NCBI RefSeq assembly: GCF_000340215.1 | Contig: NW_006921544.1 | Coordinates: 67,782-131,781 of the forward strand | DNA from: Pseudocercospora fijiensis CIRAD86 | Lineage: Eukaryota > Ascomycota > Dothideomycetes > Mycosphaerellales > Mycosphaerellaceae | DNA: 64,000 bases | Direction of reading: 5' to 3' | In this document: one piece after another, positions 1 through 11,787 of the stretch | How the letters are laid out: every line of letters begins with the position of its first letter | Numbering within the stretch: position 1 is the first letter of the stretch | Made by a program: the position numbers and the translations under genes | Notes under the pieces: generated by a model | The model's database searches: none | What the model was told of the DNA's origin: nothing | What the model saw: only the letters and a program-made list of their open reading frames with translations

Positions 1-869
1 ATGTCCGCTTCTAAGGGTTTGTCCGTTTCCGAGGGTTATTGTTCTTATTGTTCGTAGTTTCGCTAGCCCTAATTAGCTAGGTTTAGTAGCCTTCAATTGT
101 TAATCTTATCTTATCTTTTCCGAAAAAACACAGCTCGTCTAGTTTCTATAGGTAAAGGCTATTATAAGTGTAGTAGTAGAGGTTCGCCTCGCTTAAAGGG
201 TTAGATAGATCGAGGAGTAACCTATTGTCCGCAAGATCGACCCCGGCTAGCTTAGCTCTATAGTTTTGCCCTTAGTTAGCTAGTCTATTAGTCGCTTAAT
301 CTTTGAGCGACTTAAAGTTTTAATCAAAGTTTTGATTAAAGGTGCCTTAGGCTCGTAGTATAGGTAAGGTTATGTCTATAGGTGTAGCGACAATAGTAAG
401 TAATGTTTAATAATAGCGGCGCTAGTCGTCTTAGCGCTAACTTTACCTTCTTCTAATTTCCCTCTTTAGCTAACAATAACTCGGTAATACCGTTACTAAT
501 ATAGCTATATCCTTCCTTTCTTAAATAGCAATACACTCCGTAACACTGTTACTAATATAGCCGCGCCGGCTGTGCCGCCCTTTAGTATAGGCGCAACGCC
601 GTTATTATTATTATCGCTACTATTTATACGCGCGCGCGCCGTCGACCGACTAGGCCTTAGGGCCTCTATAGAATAAAGGAATAAGAGGGGGCGCTAAGAG
701 AAGGGTCTTATAGGGTGCGCTAGTAAAGAGGTAGATTCTATAGTAGTATAGTCTTATTGTCTTTTGTTACTAACAATTGCTTGCCTCTAATTAGTTAGCT
801 AATAGCACCTCGGGGGTAGCATTAATCCTAGGCTTAGTAGTAACATTATAGGCATTATAAGCTCTTAGC

Positions 870-3000
870 CTTCTTCGTGTTCTTTATACTAGTCTAATAC
901 TTATCTAACAACTTAGTTATGTCTTTAAAAGAAGCTTTAGCTTCCTACGAGTCCTATTTAGGTAAATAGCCTTGCCATCTTAATAGGTACTCCTTCTTGC
1001 CTTTCCTAGTCCGGTGCTATAGGATACGTTCTATAGACTATAGCTCTTCGCTATCGGCTAGTATGTCCTCGGATTTAGTAGGTACTTTATCCCCTTCGCG
1101 TAGGTAGTACGGCTTAAGGAGGGATATATAGAAGGTGTCGTAGATAGTATAATAAGGTAGAAGCTACAACTAGTAAGCCTATATACCCTTAGCTTCTCGA
1201 ATGCGGAATAGGCTAATATATCTTAGTACGAGCTTAGGCCTTGTTTTGCTATTAGGTAATAGGTGTTTGCGGATACGGAGGTTCTTAGTGCTTAGCATAA
1301 CTAGGTCGCCTTGCTTAAAGGTTATTAGAAGGTAGTGTTTGTTATAGTAGGCCTTCTAATAGGCCTAGGCCTTTGCTAGTTTGTTAGCTATCTTAGCGTA
1401 AATTTCTCGCATCTTTTGAATCCTCTTAATAGCTGCTAGTGTCTTAGGTATTGGTACTTAACGCGCTTCCCTTTCCTTACGCTCGGCCTCGAGCGATAGG
1501 GGGTCTTGTAGCATCGTAGCGTTCTAGCCTATTATAGCTATGTATAGTAACACCTTAGTTAATAAGTAGGCACTATTATTATATACGAATTTAGCTAGTT
1601 GTAGGAGGTTGACCTAGTCGTTAGGATTCTCGTTAATATAGCTGCGTAGGTATTGCTATAGGGTAGCATTTTGCCTCTCTGTTTAACCGTTAGTCTATAG
1701 ATAGAAGGCTGTTAATAGCCGATGCTTTAGTCTTAGCTATAGGCATATTTCGCTCTAATAGTGCGATATAAATGTCGAGCCTCTATCGGAGACTATCCCC
1801 TTAGGGGTTCCCTAATAGGTATAGAAGATGTTAGTCTATAGCGCCTCTACTATATTAATAGCAGTCTAATCCTTGCGCGCCGGGATATACCGAGCGCCTT
1901 TAGTAAATCGATCTACTATAACAAGGATAGCATTATATACGTCCTTACTGCTCCTACGCTTAGTAGGCGGAAGGCCTATAATAAAGTCTATTATAAGCTC
2001 TACAAATGGCTTGTAAGGGATTAGTAAAGAGGACAACTCGCTAAAAGGCTAATACTTTAGTGCCTTAATACGTTAGCACACGGCATACGTGTTAACGTAT
2101 TCCTTTATATCCCGCTTACTATTTAGCTAGTAGTATATGCGCGATAGTAGCTCGTACGACCTCTCTATACTATAGTAACCGGCAAGCTCACTATTATAGT
2201 GTCGCTTAAGAAGTTCTTATCGGATCGAATGTTTAGCGGGGACATAGTATCTGCCCTTAAACTTTAAATAACCTTTGTTATCGATCGACTAATTACTACT
2301 CTTGCTAGATCGAGTCTTTCGTCTACTTACAAGCTTGTCTATACGTTTAGCAGCAAAGGCGTCCCTTTACTAAGCCCGTAACAGCTTATCTATAAACGAT
2401 TAACTATCCCTATTTGCAAGGTTATTTAACAGCACCCTCGCTATTAAACAAGGTACGCATTATATGCATCTAATAGTACTAGCAGCCGGATTAACTATAT
2501 TAGTGCTTTAATCGCTGTTACTGTATATTGCGATATCGACTAGGGAGTTATTATAACTTCTCCTGTCTATATCCTTAGCCCTTGCCTTAATACGTACTAT
2601 TAATATAGTAAGAGTATTAATATGCTTCAAGCCGTCGCGGAGTCCGGTAAGCCGCTTATCCTACGCTTACTTATTAATAACACAGGCTATAGCAATCTTA
2701 TGCTATAGGGTTAGAAACAAAGAATTAATATGTTAGGTCTCGCTATCGTAATTAGGTCGCCTCGATAGGCTATCGGTAGGGTTACTTACGCCTAGCCGGT
2801 ATAATATATTAAAATCAAACCCGGCGAGGTAGACGGCCTATCTAGCCTGTCGACCTATAACCCTAGTAACCTTAGTAATACTACGGAGGTTGTTATAGTC
2901 TATATAGACCTATATTGTATATTGAGCCCTATCGAGGTAGTGCCTCTAGTACTTAAAGGCCTCGACAATAGCTAGGAGCTCTTACTCGTAGGTCTCGTAG
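870..3000 (-). pseudogene. gypsy RNase H, integrase and chromodomain relic of element A
   Basis: The minus strand keeps a reading that parallels element B: the RNase H part is near 2700-3000, integrase near 1200-2250 and the chromodomain near 890-1040. The chromodomain is recognised from an interrupted reading like RTR.GKKEYLL..QGY followed by DS.EDK, which matches the KEYLVRWKGY...DSWEP core of this domain. Stops are almost all TAG or TAA. In chromoviruses integrase inserts the cDNA and the chromodomain steers insertion, often to heterochromatin. No function remains. Confidence 0.7.
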
Positions 3001-4181
3001 CGACGCTTAGCATTAATTATCTTCCTCGAGAAGAAGGCAATCGGGTGCTAGTAATTGTTATTAGCCTGTTGTAACATAATGGCTAATATAGCAAACTGTG
3101 AAGCGTTAGTCTTAATGCGGATCTGTTTACTTAGTATAAAATAGTACAATAAGGGGACTTTAGTAAAGCGCTTCTTTAAACCGTTAAAAGCGGCTTGTAC
3201 TCTGTTAGTCTATTTAAACTCTCTAGTTAGGTTAGCCTTAGTTTTAGTAAGCTTAGTTAGTAGCATTACGTGCCGCGAGTAACCTTCGATAAATCGACGG
3301 TAGAAGTTAGTAAAACCTAGGAATAATTGAAGCTCTTTAATACTAGTAGGTATTAGCTATTTAGTAATAGTCTTAATTCGATTAGGATTAGCCTTAACAC
3401 CCTTAGTTAATACGAGGAAGCCGAGGAATGACACCTCTTTAGTAGTAAAGGTTCATTTAGAAGGCTTGCAATATAAGCTATAGGCTCGTAAGCGATCGAG
3501 CACCTTACGGACTATAGCCTAGTACTCCGCAATATCGGGGGAGTGTATATAAACTAGGATGTTATCTAGGTAAACTATATAGAGGTAGTCTAATAGGCCC
3601 GAAAGGGCCCGATTAATATAGGACTAGAATGTTGTAGGGGCATTAGCTAGACTAAATAGTATAACTAAGTACTTAAAATAGCTATAGCGAGTACGAAAGG
3701 CTATCTTCTATTTATCGCCCTTACGAATGCGGATACGATAGTACGCATCCTTAATGTCTAATATAGTATAGTAGTAGGCACTAGAAAGGCGGTCGAGGGT
3801 CTTATTAATAAGCGGGAGTAGATAGCGGTCTTTAATAGTAACAGCGTTAAGCCTACGATAATTAACATATAGGCGTAGGCTACTATCCTTCTTTAGCACG
3901 AACAGGATAGGTGCACTAGTAGGGCTGTTGCTATATCGTATCCGGCTATTAGCTAGGTTTTCCTCTAGATACTTACGCAATATAGCAAGCTCTCGTTTAC
4001 TAAGGTTGTAGAGGGGGCCAAAAGGAACCTCCTTACCCTCTATAATATTAATCTTATAATCCGTCTCCTTAAATATAGGCAACGTCGATGCTAGGTAGTA
4101 TTTAAATACATTAATGTAGGTCTCTCGAATAGGCTCCGGTATACGCTTAAGCTGTTTAGGGTCTATGCTATTAGGGGGCAC
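3000..4181 (-). pseudogene. gypsy reverse transcriptase relic of element A
   Basis: A 157-codon open stretch survives at 3708-4181. It carries the N-terminal half of a Ty3/gypsy reverse transcriptase: [16 protein letters not shown], the TIKDRYLLPLI motif and LDIKDAYYRIRI, which is the LDLK..Y..I region of the fingers and palm. The catalytic YxDD region follows downstream among RIP stops. The same stretch of element B is 133 codons open (34085-34486). The enzyme copies the RNA genome into cDNA in the ancestral element. It is a relic, since the frame is closed on both sides. Confidence 0.85.
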
Positions 4182-4189
4182 AGGTTTAT

Positions 4190-6140
4190 CGTTATTACTA
4201 CCGAGTAGGTCGGCAGTTAGATTAGCTAAGGCGGAGGCTAGTATCAGGTTACTAATAAACAGGACCCTAATATTATTAGGACACTCGCTAATGTCGATAT
4301 GTTTAATATCCTCTTTCCTAGCGATTCTAAATCGCTATTGTTAACTGCCTAAGTCTATAACTATAGTATAGTACTTAAGAACAGGGTTGCTAATAACAAT
4401 AGTAGCTCCCCTATATAGGTTGTCTATATCTACTACGTAGGTAGTGAAGTCTAGTAGGCGTTTATTTCCGAGGTCGTCCTTTAGGACTATAGGAATATAG
4501 TAGGCCCTATAGGTTAAGTACCGAGCGTTATTAAACTAAGCAAGGGTTGGTAGGTTAGTCCTAGGCAGTTGTCGAAGGTCTAATTGCTTAGCTAGGCGAT
4601 AGCTAATAAGGGCACTAACTGAATTTCCTAGATCTAGTATAACCTTAGTTTAATAGGTAGTGCCCTTCGTGTCCTATACAAGGTAGGAACGTATTATAGC
4701 TAGTACAATGTCGATAGTCTTACGCCGTATAAGGCTAATAGTTAGTACGGCGCTTATTCTTTTTTCGACTAATAAGAAGGTTAGCCTATAGGGGTAGCAT
4801 TAGCGGCTAAAAGGTGCTTACGGTACTTAGCGGCAGTACAGTCGATTCGGGCCTAGTCCTTAGGTTTGTCGTATTAGCCTAGTAGATAGCTAGTGCTATT
4901 ACAATTGAAGCACTTTAGTCCGGTTAGGGGATTGCTATAGCTATTACCGCTGTTATTAGCCGAGCGATTAGTACTATAGGGATACGAGCCCCTTCTACGG
5001 CCCCTATTACGGCCTCCTCTATATAGCCGCCGGCTACGGCTTCTTCTACGGTCGTTATTACTATTCCTATTGTTAGCATTATTGTCTTAGTAGGAACCTT
5101 AGTTTCCTCCGCGGCTACGGTTGCTACGGCTGCTAGTAGGTCGAATCCTTAATTCTAGTCGTTGCTAGAGCTAGACAGCTCGTTTAGTAGTTTCGACTTC
5201 GACTATAAATTAAATGCGTATAAGATTGGCCTGTTTAAACACACGGCGGCGGTCTAATTTAAGGACCAATTCCTATCTCAATTTAGGGCGTATTTCGGAG
5301 ATCTAGATAGAATTAGTTTTAGTCGGGAGGTCGTCTTCGAGGGTCTTTAAATAGGCCTTAAATAAGCGAGCCGATTAATTAGTCTTTTGTTTAGCTCGAA
5401 GGTACTAGTCCTAAGCGTATTGTTGCCTTAGTATAGGGTTTCTAAGGGTGTCTAGTATAATAGTTTTATAGGTCTGCTACTAAATAGCAGTCTAGTTATT
5501 AAGGGAGTTAAAATAGTTATCCTAGGTGCGTTTTAGGTCGCCGTTAATGTACTATATAGTATAGACGACTAGTAAATAGTTATTTAGTAGAGCCCTTAGT
5601 GCGTTTCGTTGGTTAAGCTTATAGTTACGAATGTAGTCGTTGTATTGCTTTCGACTAGAGCTATTAAATACGGTGCAGTCCTTAAGTTTAGCATCCTTCT
5701 TCTAGACTAGGACTAATAGTAAGGAAGGTCCTACTATCGACTTAGTGTTAGTTATTAGGGCCTCCTAAAGGCGGCGAATTTCGAGGAGGTTATCCTTTAG
5801 CTATTGTTCTTAACGTAGGGTAGTAAGCCTGTTTTAGGTAGCTTCTTAGAGTCTCTCTACTAGTTAGGGGCTAAAGGCTAGCTAGCTATATCGTCGATTA
5901 ACAATATTGTTAAGAATGTCGTTAACAGGCAATTCTAGATTATTACCTAGAATTATAGGTTCTTCTTTAATAGGCTCTCCGGCAGGCTCTTTAGTAGGAG
6001 GCACTTTAGTAGGTGCTATGCTACTAGTGTTGTCATTGCTAGCGCTACTAGCGGCAGCACGGTTGTTCTTTCGTAATAAACCGGCTATTATAAGGGGCGA
6101 CACTAACGATGTATTGTTAGCCCCTAAGATACGGATATAG
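4190..6140 (-). pseudogene. gypsy Gag and protease relic of element A
   Basis: The minus strand reads through a RIP-broken Gag and protease collinear with element B 32030-33900. The N-terminal part (5882-6103) has a threonine/proline/lysine run, VPPTKEPAGEP, which is shorter than the repeated PTK array at the same place in B. A glycine/arginine/asparagine-rich segment follows (about 4970-5150), then the protease. Gag would have packaged the element's RNA. Some frames on the opposite strand here are chance openings. Confidence 0.65.
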
Positions 6141-6358
6141 CGGAATTAGTAGATATCGGCTTGGTATGCTTAACTTAGTGTAATAGGCCGTATAGAAGGC
6201 CTTGCTTGATAATTAGTACGGTTGTTTTAGTAGAATAGTACGTATAGGTCCTATTCTTTAGGCGCAATATAGTTAGATTAGTCTTGTTTGTAGCTATACC
6301 GCTAAAAGCTTGAAATAAGGACTATCTAGCTACTACCCTTAAAGGGTGGATCGAATAC

Positions 6359-6557
6359 TATATAAGAAGGGTATATTAGCAGGTAGATAGGGTAGTAGTA
6401 GGTACAGGTAGTATTCGATAGAGATCTAAGAGGAGAGGGAGGAAGGCAGGCTAGTTAGCCTAACGCTAAGCGCTAAGCCCTGCCTAAGGCATTAAGACCC
6501 TAGCTTCACTCGAGCCTAGTTACATACCAATTACGTATAACCTCTTTAGTCCTAACA
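6359..6557 (-). repeat. 5' LTR of chromovirus A (199 bp)
   Basis: Same length (199 bp) and sequence family as the two LTRs of element B. It starts TGTTAGGACT on the minus strand and ends TATA, where the usual terminal CA has become TA, a RIP-type change. The internal side begins with the same GTATTCGATC string found just inside the 5' LTR of B. I see no TGG-type primer binding site there. Confidence 0.88.
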
Positions 6558-6764
6558 GTATTGCACCGTTATACGACTTCTCGACTTAAAGGTTAACTAG
6601 TAATTGTCTATAACTTCTACGGTTTAATCTTAAAACACCCGAAACTAGGGGATAGGAACTTATCGCCTACGAACTATCTCTATTCTAAACGGTATCGGGA
6701 ATCTTAAGGAGAGAGGAGAGTTAATATAGATATAGCGTTCTAGAAAGAGGTACGTTTTCTAAAA

Positions 6765-6868
6765 TACCGGCTATAGCTGCCGGCTATAGCTACTAGCTAT
6801 AGCTACCGGCTATAGCTACTAGCTATAGCTACCGGCTATAGCTACTAGCTATAGATTCCGGCTACTTT
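6765..6868. repeat. 13-bp CCGG-centred minisatellite
   Basis: About seven tandem units of a 13-bp motif of the type TACCGGCTATAGC, alternating with versions where CCGG has become CTAG. The same motif recurs in short runs throughout D and D' (for example 7854-7880, 9250-9276, 11343-11368, 11972-11994, 12573-12608, 13422-13458, 42098-42164, 49116-49147, 50548-50570) and is not obvious in elements A, B, C or F. Confidence 0.85.
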
Positions 6869-6899
6869 AATTAACCGTAGAGATCTAGCTAATTATTAT

Positions 6900-9240
6900 A
6901 GGCTACGCTTAAGGAAGCTCTAGGATTAAAGGCTACCGATTTCTCTCCCGAAGACTTTAAGCAACTAGTAAACGAAATGCTAGCTATAAACGGTCTTCCG
7001 GAAGACTTCTACGAAAGGGAGTCTATATAGAAGATATACCTATATCTTATAAACTACCCTCCCCTATTTCTCGGCGCGACAACCTAGCGTATTATATTCG
7101 AAAAGAATAAAGAGGCTGCGTTAGACGATATTCGGGAGATCCTCCGTAATACTCGCCGAGTAGCTATTACTATCGATAGCTAGTTAAGCCGGACTATAAG
7201 AGCCTCCTTCCTTTCGATTATACTATACTTTATTAATTCGGATTAGAAACTCTAGGAACTTATAATCGGATTCCCTAAAATTCTAGGTTCCTATACTAGT
7301 AAGGATATAGCGAAGCTTATCTATACGGCAATAGATAGGGTTAGCGTAATAACGAAACTAATCTCGATTACTATAAACAACGCTAGTAATAATCGAACAT
7401 TATATAAGGCGTTATATATACAATTTACTCGTATATGTCTTTAAAATTACTAATTATATCGATAGGGTCGAGTACGTAGAGGAGATTATAAGGTCTATAA
7501 TCTAGCTTAATCTTCCGAATATTAAGCTCGCTACGATTCCGGATACGTACGATAATACGTACGACGATAACGATAAAGAGGAGCCTAGTAATAGCCCTAG
7601 CCCTATTAAATCGGAGCCGACGTCGTTGCTAGTTATATCCTTATAGAAGTTTCCCTACCTCGCTAATATAGTTTAAATCGCGATCCGAGCCCTCTTTAAG
7701 ACGCTTAAAATTGCACTATTAAACGACGACTAATAGAAGATCCTAGATAAGGATAAGGTAAAGTCGAAAGTCGAGAAACTCGTTATAGTAATAAGATAGG
7801 ATAAGGTAGAGAGCCCGCTCTCGTTTTATATAAGGTATAACTTTTGTCCGTAGCCGGTACCTATAGCCGGCAACCTAGTATAGTTCTAACTCTTTTTCTC
7901 TAGCTTCGTCGTCTAGTAATATATACGAACTCGAGCTTATAGAGATATAACCGATTCGAGGCTATTTAAAAGAACCTAATCGAGCGCCCTAAAACCGATG
8001 CCTAGAATATCGTATAGAATAAGCGATAGTAAAAGCGGCCTCCTTAGCGCCTACTCTGTTTTACCTAAGACGTTAAGACCCGGTTCGATTCGACTTTCTA
8101 TATAGTTACGAGGGGATATACTTTACGTACCGCTCTCGAGATCTATTAGAGTTCCGAAGGTATTAAGTAGCTCGGCCTTACCGCTGCCGAATAGCGCTAA
8201 GTAGAGTATCTCGTCGATATTAGTAAGTATTACGCGAAGGTTACTACTACGATTAGAAGAACCCGAGGACCGACGATCTACCTTGTCTTTACGTACTATA
8301 ACTAGCTCTTTAACGAGCTCGAGGAAACCGTAGCTAAGCTAGCTAAGAAGAGCGTTCTCTAGAAAGTAGCTATAACGAAAGCTATAGACAGCTCCTATAC
8401 TAAGTTATATAAATATTATAGTGCTACCTTTAAGTCGTTTAGGGATATCTATAGCGTTACGTACTTACTTAACCCGGTAGAAAAGGATATATACTAGTAG
8501 AGGCCGGAATAGAAGGCGGACGAGGTATAGCCGAAGCATTACTAGACTATTCTAGAAAAGATATTCTACGAGCGTCGGAAAGAAACTAGTCTAAATATAG
8601 CTCCTATAAAGAAAAAGAAGGTTTAGAGGGCTCCGATATTATACCTATTTCGTAGGTAGGAAATAGAGGTAGAAGAGGAAGCAACTACTAAAGGGAATAA
8701 AGAAGAGTTCGATCTCTATCGGCGCGCGAGTAAGTATAAATCCGTAGGCTCGGAAAGAGGGCTAATAATCTCTAGATCTTACCGGTCTTCTAGACGAATT
8801 CGGAGACGATATTCTCGCTATATAGTAGCGGTTAGAGCCTAAGTTTCTAACGATAGCGTCGGTCGCTTAGGACGTCCTCGCTATCCCGAGCGTAGGTATA
8901 GGCTATAAGAGGTCTTTTAGTATCGCTCGTTACTAGGGCCGCTTTAATCGAATATACTCGCTTACTATCTTCGAATCTATTATAGTATTCTAATACTATC
9001 TCCTCTACTAGAGTCGCTAAGGCAGGTTACTAAAGATTATACTAAAGGAGTTAATCGAGGAATTAGAAAACCTTAAGATCGAAGAAACCTAGGAGCGCGA
9101 AAAGAATACGAAATTTAGTCTAAGCGAAACCCTAATTAGCGATAACGAAGAGGAGGAGGGCGGAGGTAGAAGGCGATACTAGGTCGAGAAGCGGAAACGT
9201 ATATAGGCTTAGAGTAGCTTTAAGGAGACGAAGCGTTTAC
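6900..9240 (+). pseudogene. hAT transposase relic (D')
   Basis: Reading TAG/TAA as former Gln/Trp gives a hAT-family transposase. Around 7160-7440 is the first catalytic region: AITIDS followed by LSRTIRASFL, then LQELIIGFPKILGS and an NNASNNRTL block equal to the TDNASNN motif of the family. Near 8080 comes T.WDSTF.M (the TRWNST motif). Near 8860-9000 is the C-terminal dimerisation domain, with LAIPS.G.G...SFS.AR followed by YS..TFESI. The ancestral enzyme would cut and paste the element by binding its termini, and hAT enzymes leave 8-bp duplications. Introns may exist near 7440 and upstream of 6900, so the exact gene limits are unsure. The copy at 44150-46480 is collinear and more damaged. 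Confidence 0.85.
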
Positions 9241-9490
9241 GTATAAGGTAATATAGCCGGCGTATATAGCCGGTATATATCCGAAATGTGTTTCGAATTC
9301 CTAGGACCTAAACAGACTAGTTGCTATAGCAACCGACCCCGCTTATCTACGGACTATTTCTAATTCTCTATTCGCTCTTCCTCTCCTTCTTCCCTTTCCC
9401 TATATTCTTAAAAACAAACATACCTTAAGGATTCGGCTCTTCGGGCCTTCCTAAGCCGGCTACTTCCCCTTCCTTAAGCTACTATCCTTT

Positions 9491-10193
9491 ATACGAATCT
9501 AACGATAACCTACTAAGGCGGTTTAATAGAAGACTATTTATTCTAGAAGGCAAGAAGTATTAATATCTCCTTACGATTATATACTTATTAATTTTCTAGG
9601 TCCTACCGATATACCCTCGTCGCCTAAACGCGTAGATAAATATCTTTAGAGGCTAAAGGGCAAGGGTAAAGTAAGCTAAGTATAGGGAGACTGTAGCGAG
9701 AACGAGATATCGGAAGAGTAAGACTCTCTATAGTATATACGAAGGAAGGGGATTCCTCGGAAAACAGTACCGAAAAACAAGAAGGCTTTAGGTAGATAGG
9801 AGAAGGCTAAAAAGAGTAGGCGGACGAAGACTATTACGAAGAAAAGTTATCTTTCTATTAAAAAAAAGGGAATAAGGTAGGACTCGACGATAAAGAAGCG
9901 GCGCTTTAAACTAGGTACTATTACCCTTCGCTAGATCCGGCTTTTCTAAAACAAAAGAGGGACCGAGCTTTTAATCCCTAAGACTCCCTTCTAGCGACTT
10001 ATCCGAGAAATTATATTAGATTTTCGGTCTAGTATGCGATTTACGGCTAAGGCGATTAGTGCTCTTTAGGAAGCTACGGAGGCATTTCTCGTAACCGAGC
10101 TTAAGCTTTTAAACCTCCTTACTATCTATACGAAGCGGGTTACTCTTTAAAATAAAGATATATAGCTTCTAGCTAAAATTCGGCGTCGGTTTA
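9491..10193 (+). pseudogene. Histone H3-like gene with long divergent N-tail (D' cargo, H3-A)
   Basis: One frame, with RIP stops read as Gln, gives about 140 tail residues and then a complete H3 histone fold at 9908-10193. Visible landmarks: KKRRFKLGTITLR, TELLIPKTPF (canonical H3 has TELLIRKLPF), then .RLIREI, DFRSSMRF, AISAL.EATEAFLV, IYTKRVTL and NKDI.LLAKIRRR. The order and spacing match H3 from the alpha-N helix to the end of alpha-3, with one extra residue between alpha-N and alpha-1. The tail is lysine/arginine rich but lacks the canonical ARTKQTARKSTGG start, which is the pattern of fast-evolving H3 variants such as CENP-A; the loop-1 length is canonical. The proposed start is an ATA at 9491, probably a RIP-altered ATG. 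I see no intron. The frame may run on past 10193 as a fusion. The call on the fold is firm; the centromeric-variant reading is inference. Confidence 0.85.
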
Positions 10194-10199
10194 TAGCGG

Positions 10200-10990
10200 A
10201 TTAGTTAGAAATTGTATTTAGTCGTTAGATTAACCTAGGAGGAGGCCTATTTTCGTATCCTTTTACCGGCTATAGGTACTAGCTATATTTCTAATTTTAT
10301 CTCCGCGCCGTCCCTAAATCTAAGGTATAAAGTAGAAACCTAGCGCTCTATATTTACCCGGCTATTATAGAGACGAGCTATATTTAGATTAGTTTCTTCG
10401 TATATCGCGACCTAGCGGATAGTAAGCGAAAGGGCGATAGAACGTTTATAATATGTCTCTATTTAGACCTAAAATACAAAGGTCCTAAGGAGCCCTAGCA
10501 TCCTAACTATAAGGAGATTCTTTAGCATTAGCACTTTAATCCTCTATACTACGAGGTAGATAGTAAGCCTACGAAAGGGCGATAGAACGTTTATAATACG
10601 TCTCTATTTAGACCTAAAACACAAAGGTCCTAAGGAGCCCTAGTATCTTAACTATAAGGAGATTCTTTAGTATTAGCACTTTAATCCTCTATACTACGAG
10701 GCAGATAGTAAGCCTACGAGAGAGAAACTTTAACGAGAAATTCTCTATAATACGTAGCGCTATTGCATAGCTATAGATACGTACTAAGTCCGGCAACTCG
10801 AAGAAGAATTAAGATAGCGTATTAGCGACCGAGGAGGAGATCGATAGTATACTAGTAGAGTCGAGGTCTTATAAGCGAAGTATAAGATAATATAGGCTCT
10901 TAGTCGTATAGAGTAACGTACTATATAAATAACTAGGCGTGCTACTCTTATTTACTTACGATCTATATCCTAGAGTACTCTTCTCGTACT
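10200..10990 (+). pseudogene. Unidentified RIP-broken reading downstream of H3-A, coiled-coil-like end
   Basis: The frame after H3-A stays open apart from TAG/TAA for most of this stretch. Its last third reads as charged, heptad-like sequence (R.LEEELR.RI, then VEVL.AKYKII.AL and RIE.RTI) ending near 10980. It could be a C-terminal extension of H3-A or a separate gene. D carries the same reading (47560-48160) but with small indels. A 145-bp tandem duplication inside it (10428-10717) breaks the frame in D' only. I do not recognise the family. Confidence 0.45.
10428..10717. repeat. 145-bp tandem duplication, two copies, specific to D'
   Basis: The string GAAAGGGCGATAGAACG starts at 10428 and again at 10573, and the 145 bp following each is nearly identical. 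Element D has a single copy (about 47775-47920), so the duplication arose after the two elements separated. The copies differ mainly by C/T and G/A changes, consistent with RIP acting after the duplication. Confidence 0.85.
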
Positions 10991-11787
10991 TTTTATACTC
11001 TTTTCTAATACCTTACCTATAAGCGCTCCGCGACAACCGAGTAAATATAAGCTATAGGGTTTCCGCTCGGTACCTTAGCCTCCGAGATAGGGCGGAGTTA
11101 AATTTAGAGCGATAGCCGGCACTCGTAGCTAGTATATAGAGACGGTAGTAGGCCTTTTCTTACTAAATAACTAGCTTGTTTAGTATAGCCTACCTAATAT
11201 TTCTTATATTTACTAGTAATAGGCCTAGGTTACTTATAAGATTACTATAGCTAGTAAAGGCATTACTAAAGAATATCTATACTATAGTAGGATACTATTA
11301 TTACGCCGGCTATTTATTAAAAGGAGGCTTTCGCCTATTACTATACCGGCTATATATACCGGCTATATTTCAAAGTCTGCCGTACCTGCCTTTTTTAGCC
11401 GTACCTACCTTTTTTAGCCGTACCTGCCTTCTTTCCTTACTCTAACGTTACTATAATATAGGCTTACGCGAAGCTTACTCTATTGCCTAGCGATACCGCG
11501 ATACTACCTCTCTCGCTATATTTAACCTTCGTATCGATACCTATATCTCTACGCTCTATATCTACTACCTCCGTAATACCCTCGCTCTGCGCGCGCCTTC
11601 GTATACCTTCGTAACGCACTTTTTTCCTTAATTCGACGACTTTTATAATAGCGAGTCTACTTAACTAAGTTACGACGCCTCGCAAGAAGGGACCTACTGC
11701 TTCTACGGATTATAATAAGACCGGAAATTATAGAACGAGTCTACTGCTTCTACGGATTATAATAAGACCGGAAATAATAGAACGAGT
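10990..11787. other. Spacer between cargo genes in D'
   Basis: RIP-damaged, no gene recognised. It contains a threefold short repeat GCCGTACCTACCTTTTTTA-like (about 11378-11435), a CCGGCTATAT minisatellite run at 11343-11368 and a short duplicated stretch (CTACTGCTTCTACGGATTAT at about 11695 and 11741) just before the H3-B start. It probably holds the H3-B promoter. Confidence 0.5.

Larger units (their letters stand above)
1..6557 (-). mobile_element. Ty3/gypsy chromovirus A, RIP-damaged, truncated by window edge
   Basis: Minus-strand LTR retrotransposon running right to left: 5' LTR at 6359-6557, then gag, protease, reverse transcriptase, RNase H, integrase and a C-terminal chromodomain near 890-1040. 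It is collinear with the complete element B at 31607-38788 (window position is about 38.2 kb minus the B position), so roughly 400 bp of 3' internal sequence and the 3' LTR lie outside the window. The body is full of TAG/TAA stops from RIP. It interrupts element D': the sequence just right of the LTR, from 6563, aligns with D near 43882, so A jumped into D'. The flanking 5 bp at 6558-6562 (GTATT) should be one half of the target duplication. Confidence 0.9.

Noticed and set aside
5907..6140. Plus-strand frame inside element A
   Set aside because: Antisense to the Gag relic; open only because RIP mainly creates stops in the coding strand here.
6765..6868. Short regular repeats as a possible CRISPR array
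   Set aside because: Units are tandem with no spacers, and the genome is eukaryotic.
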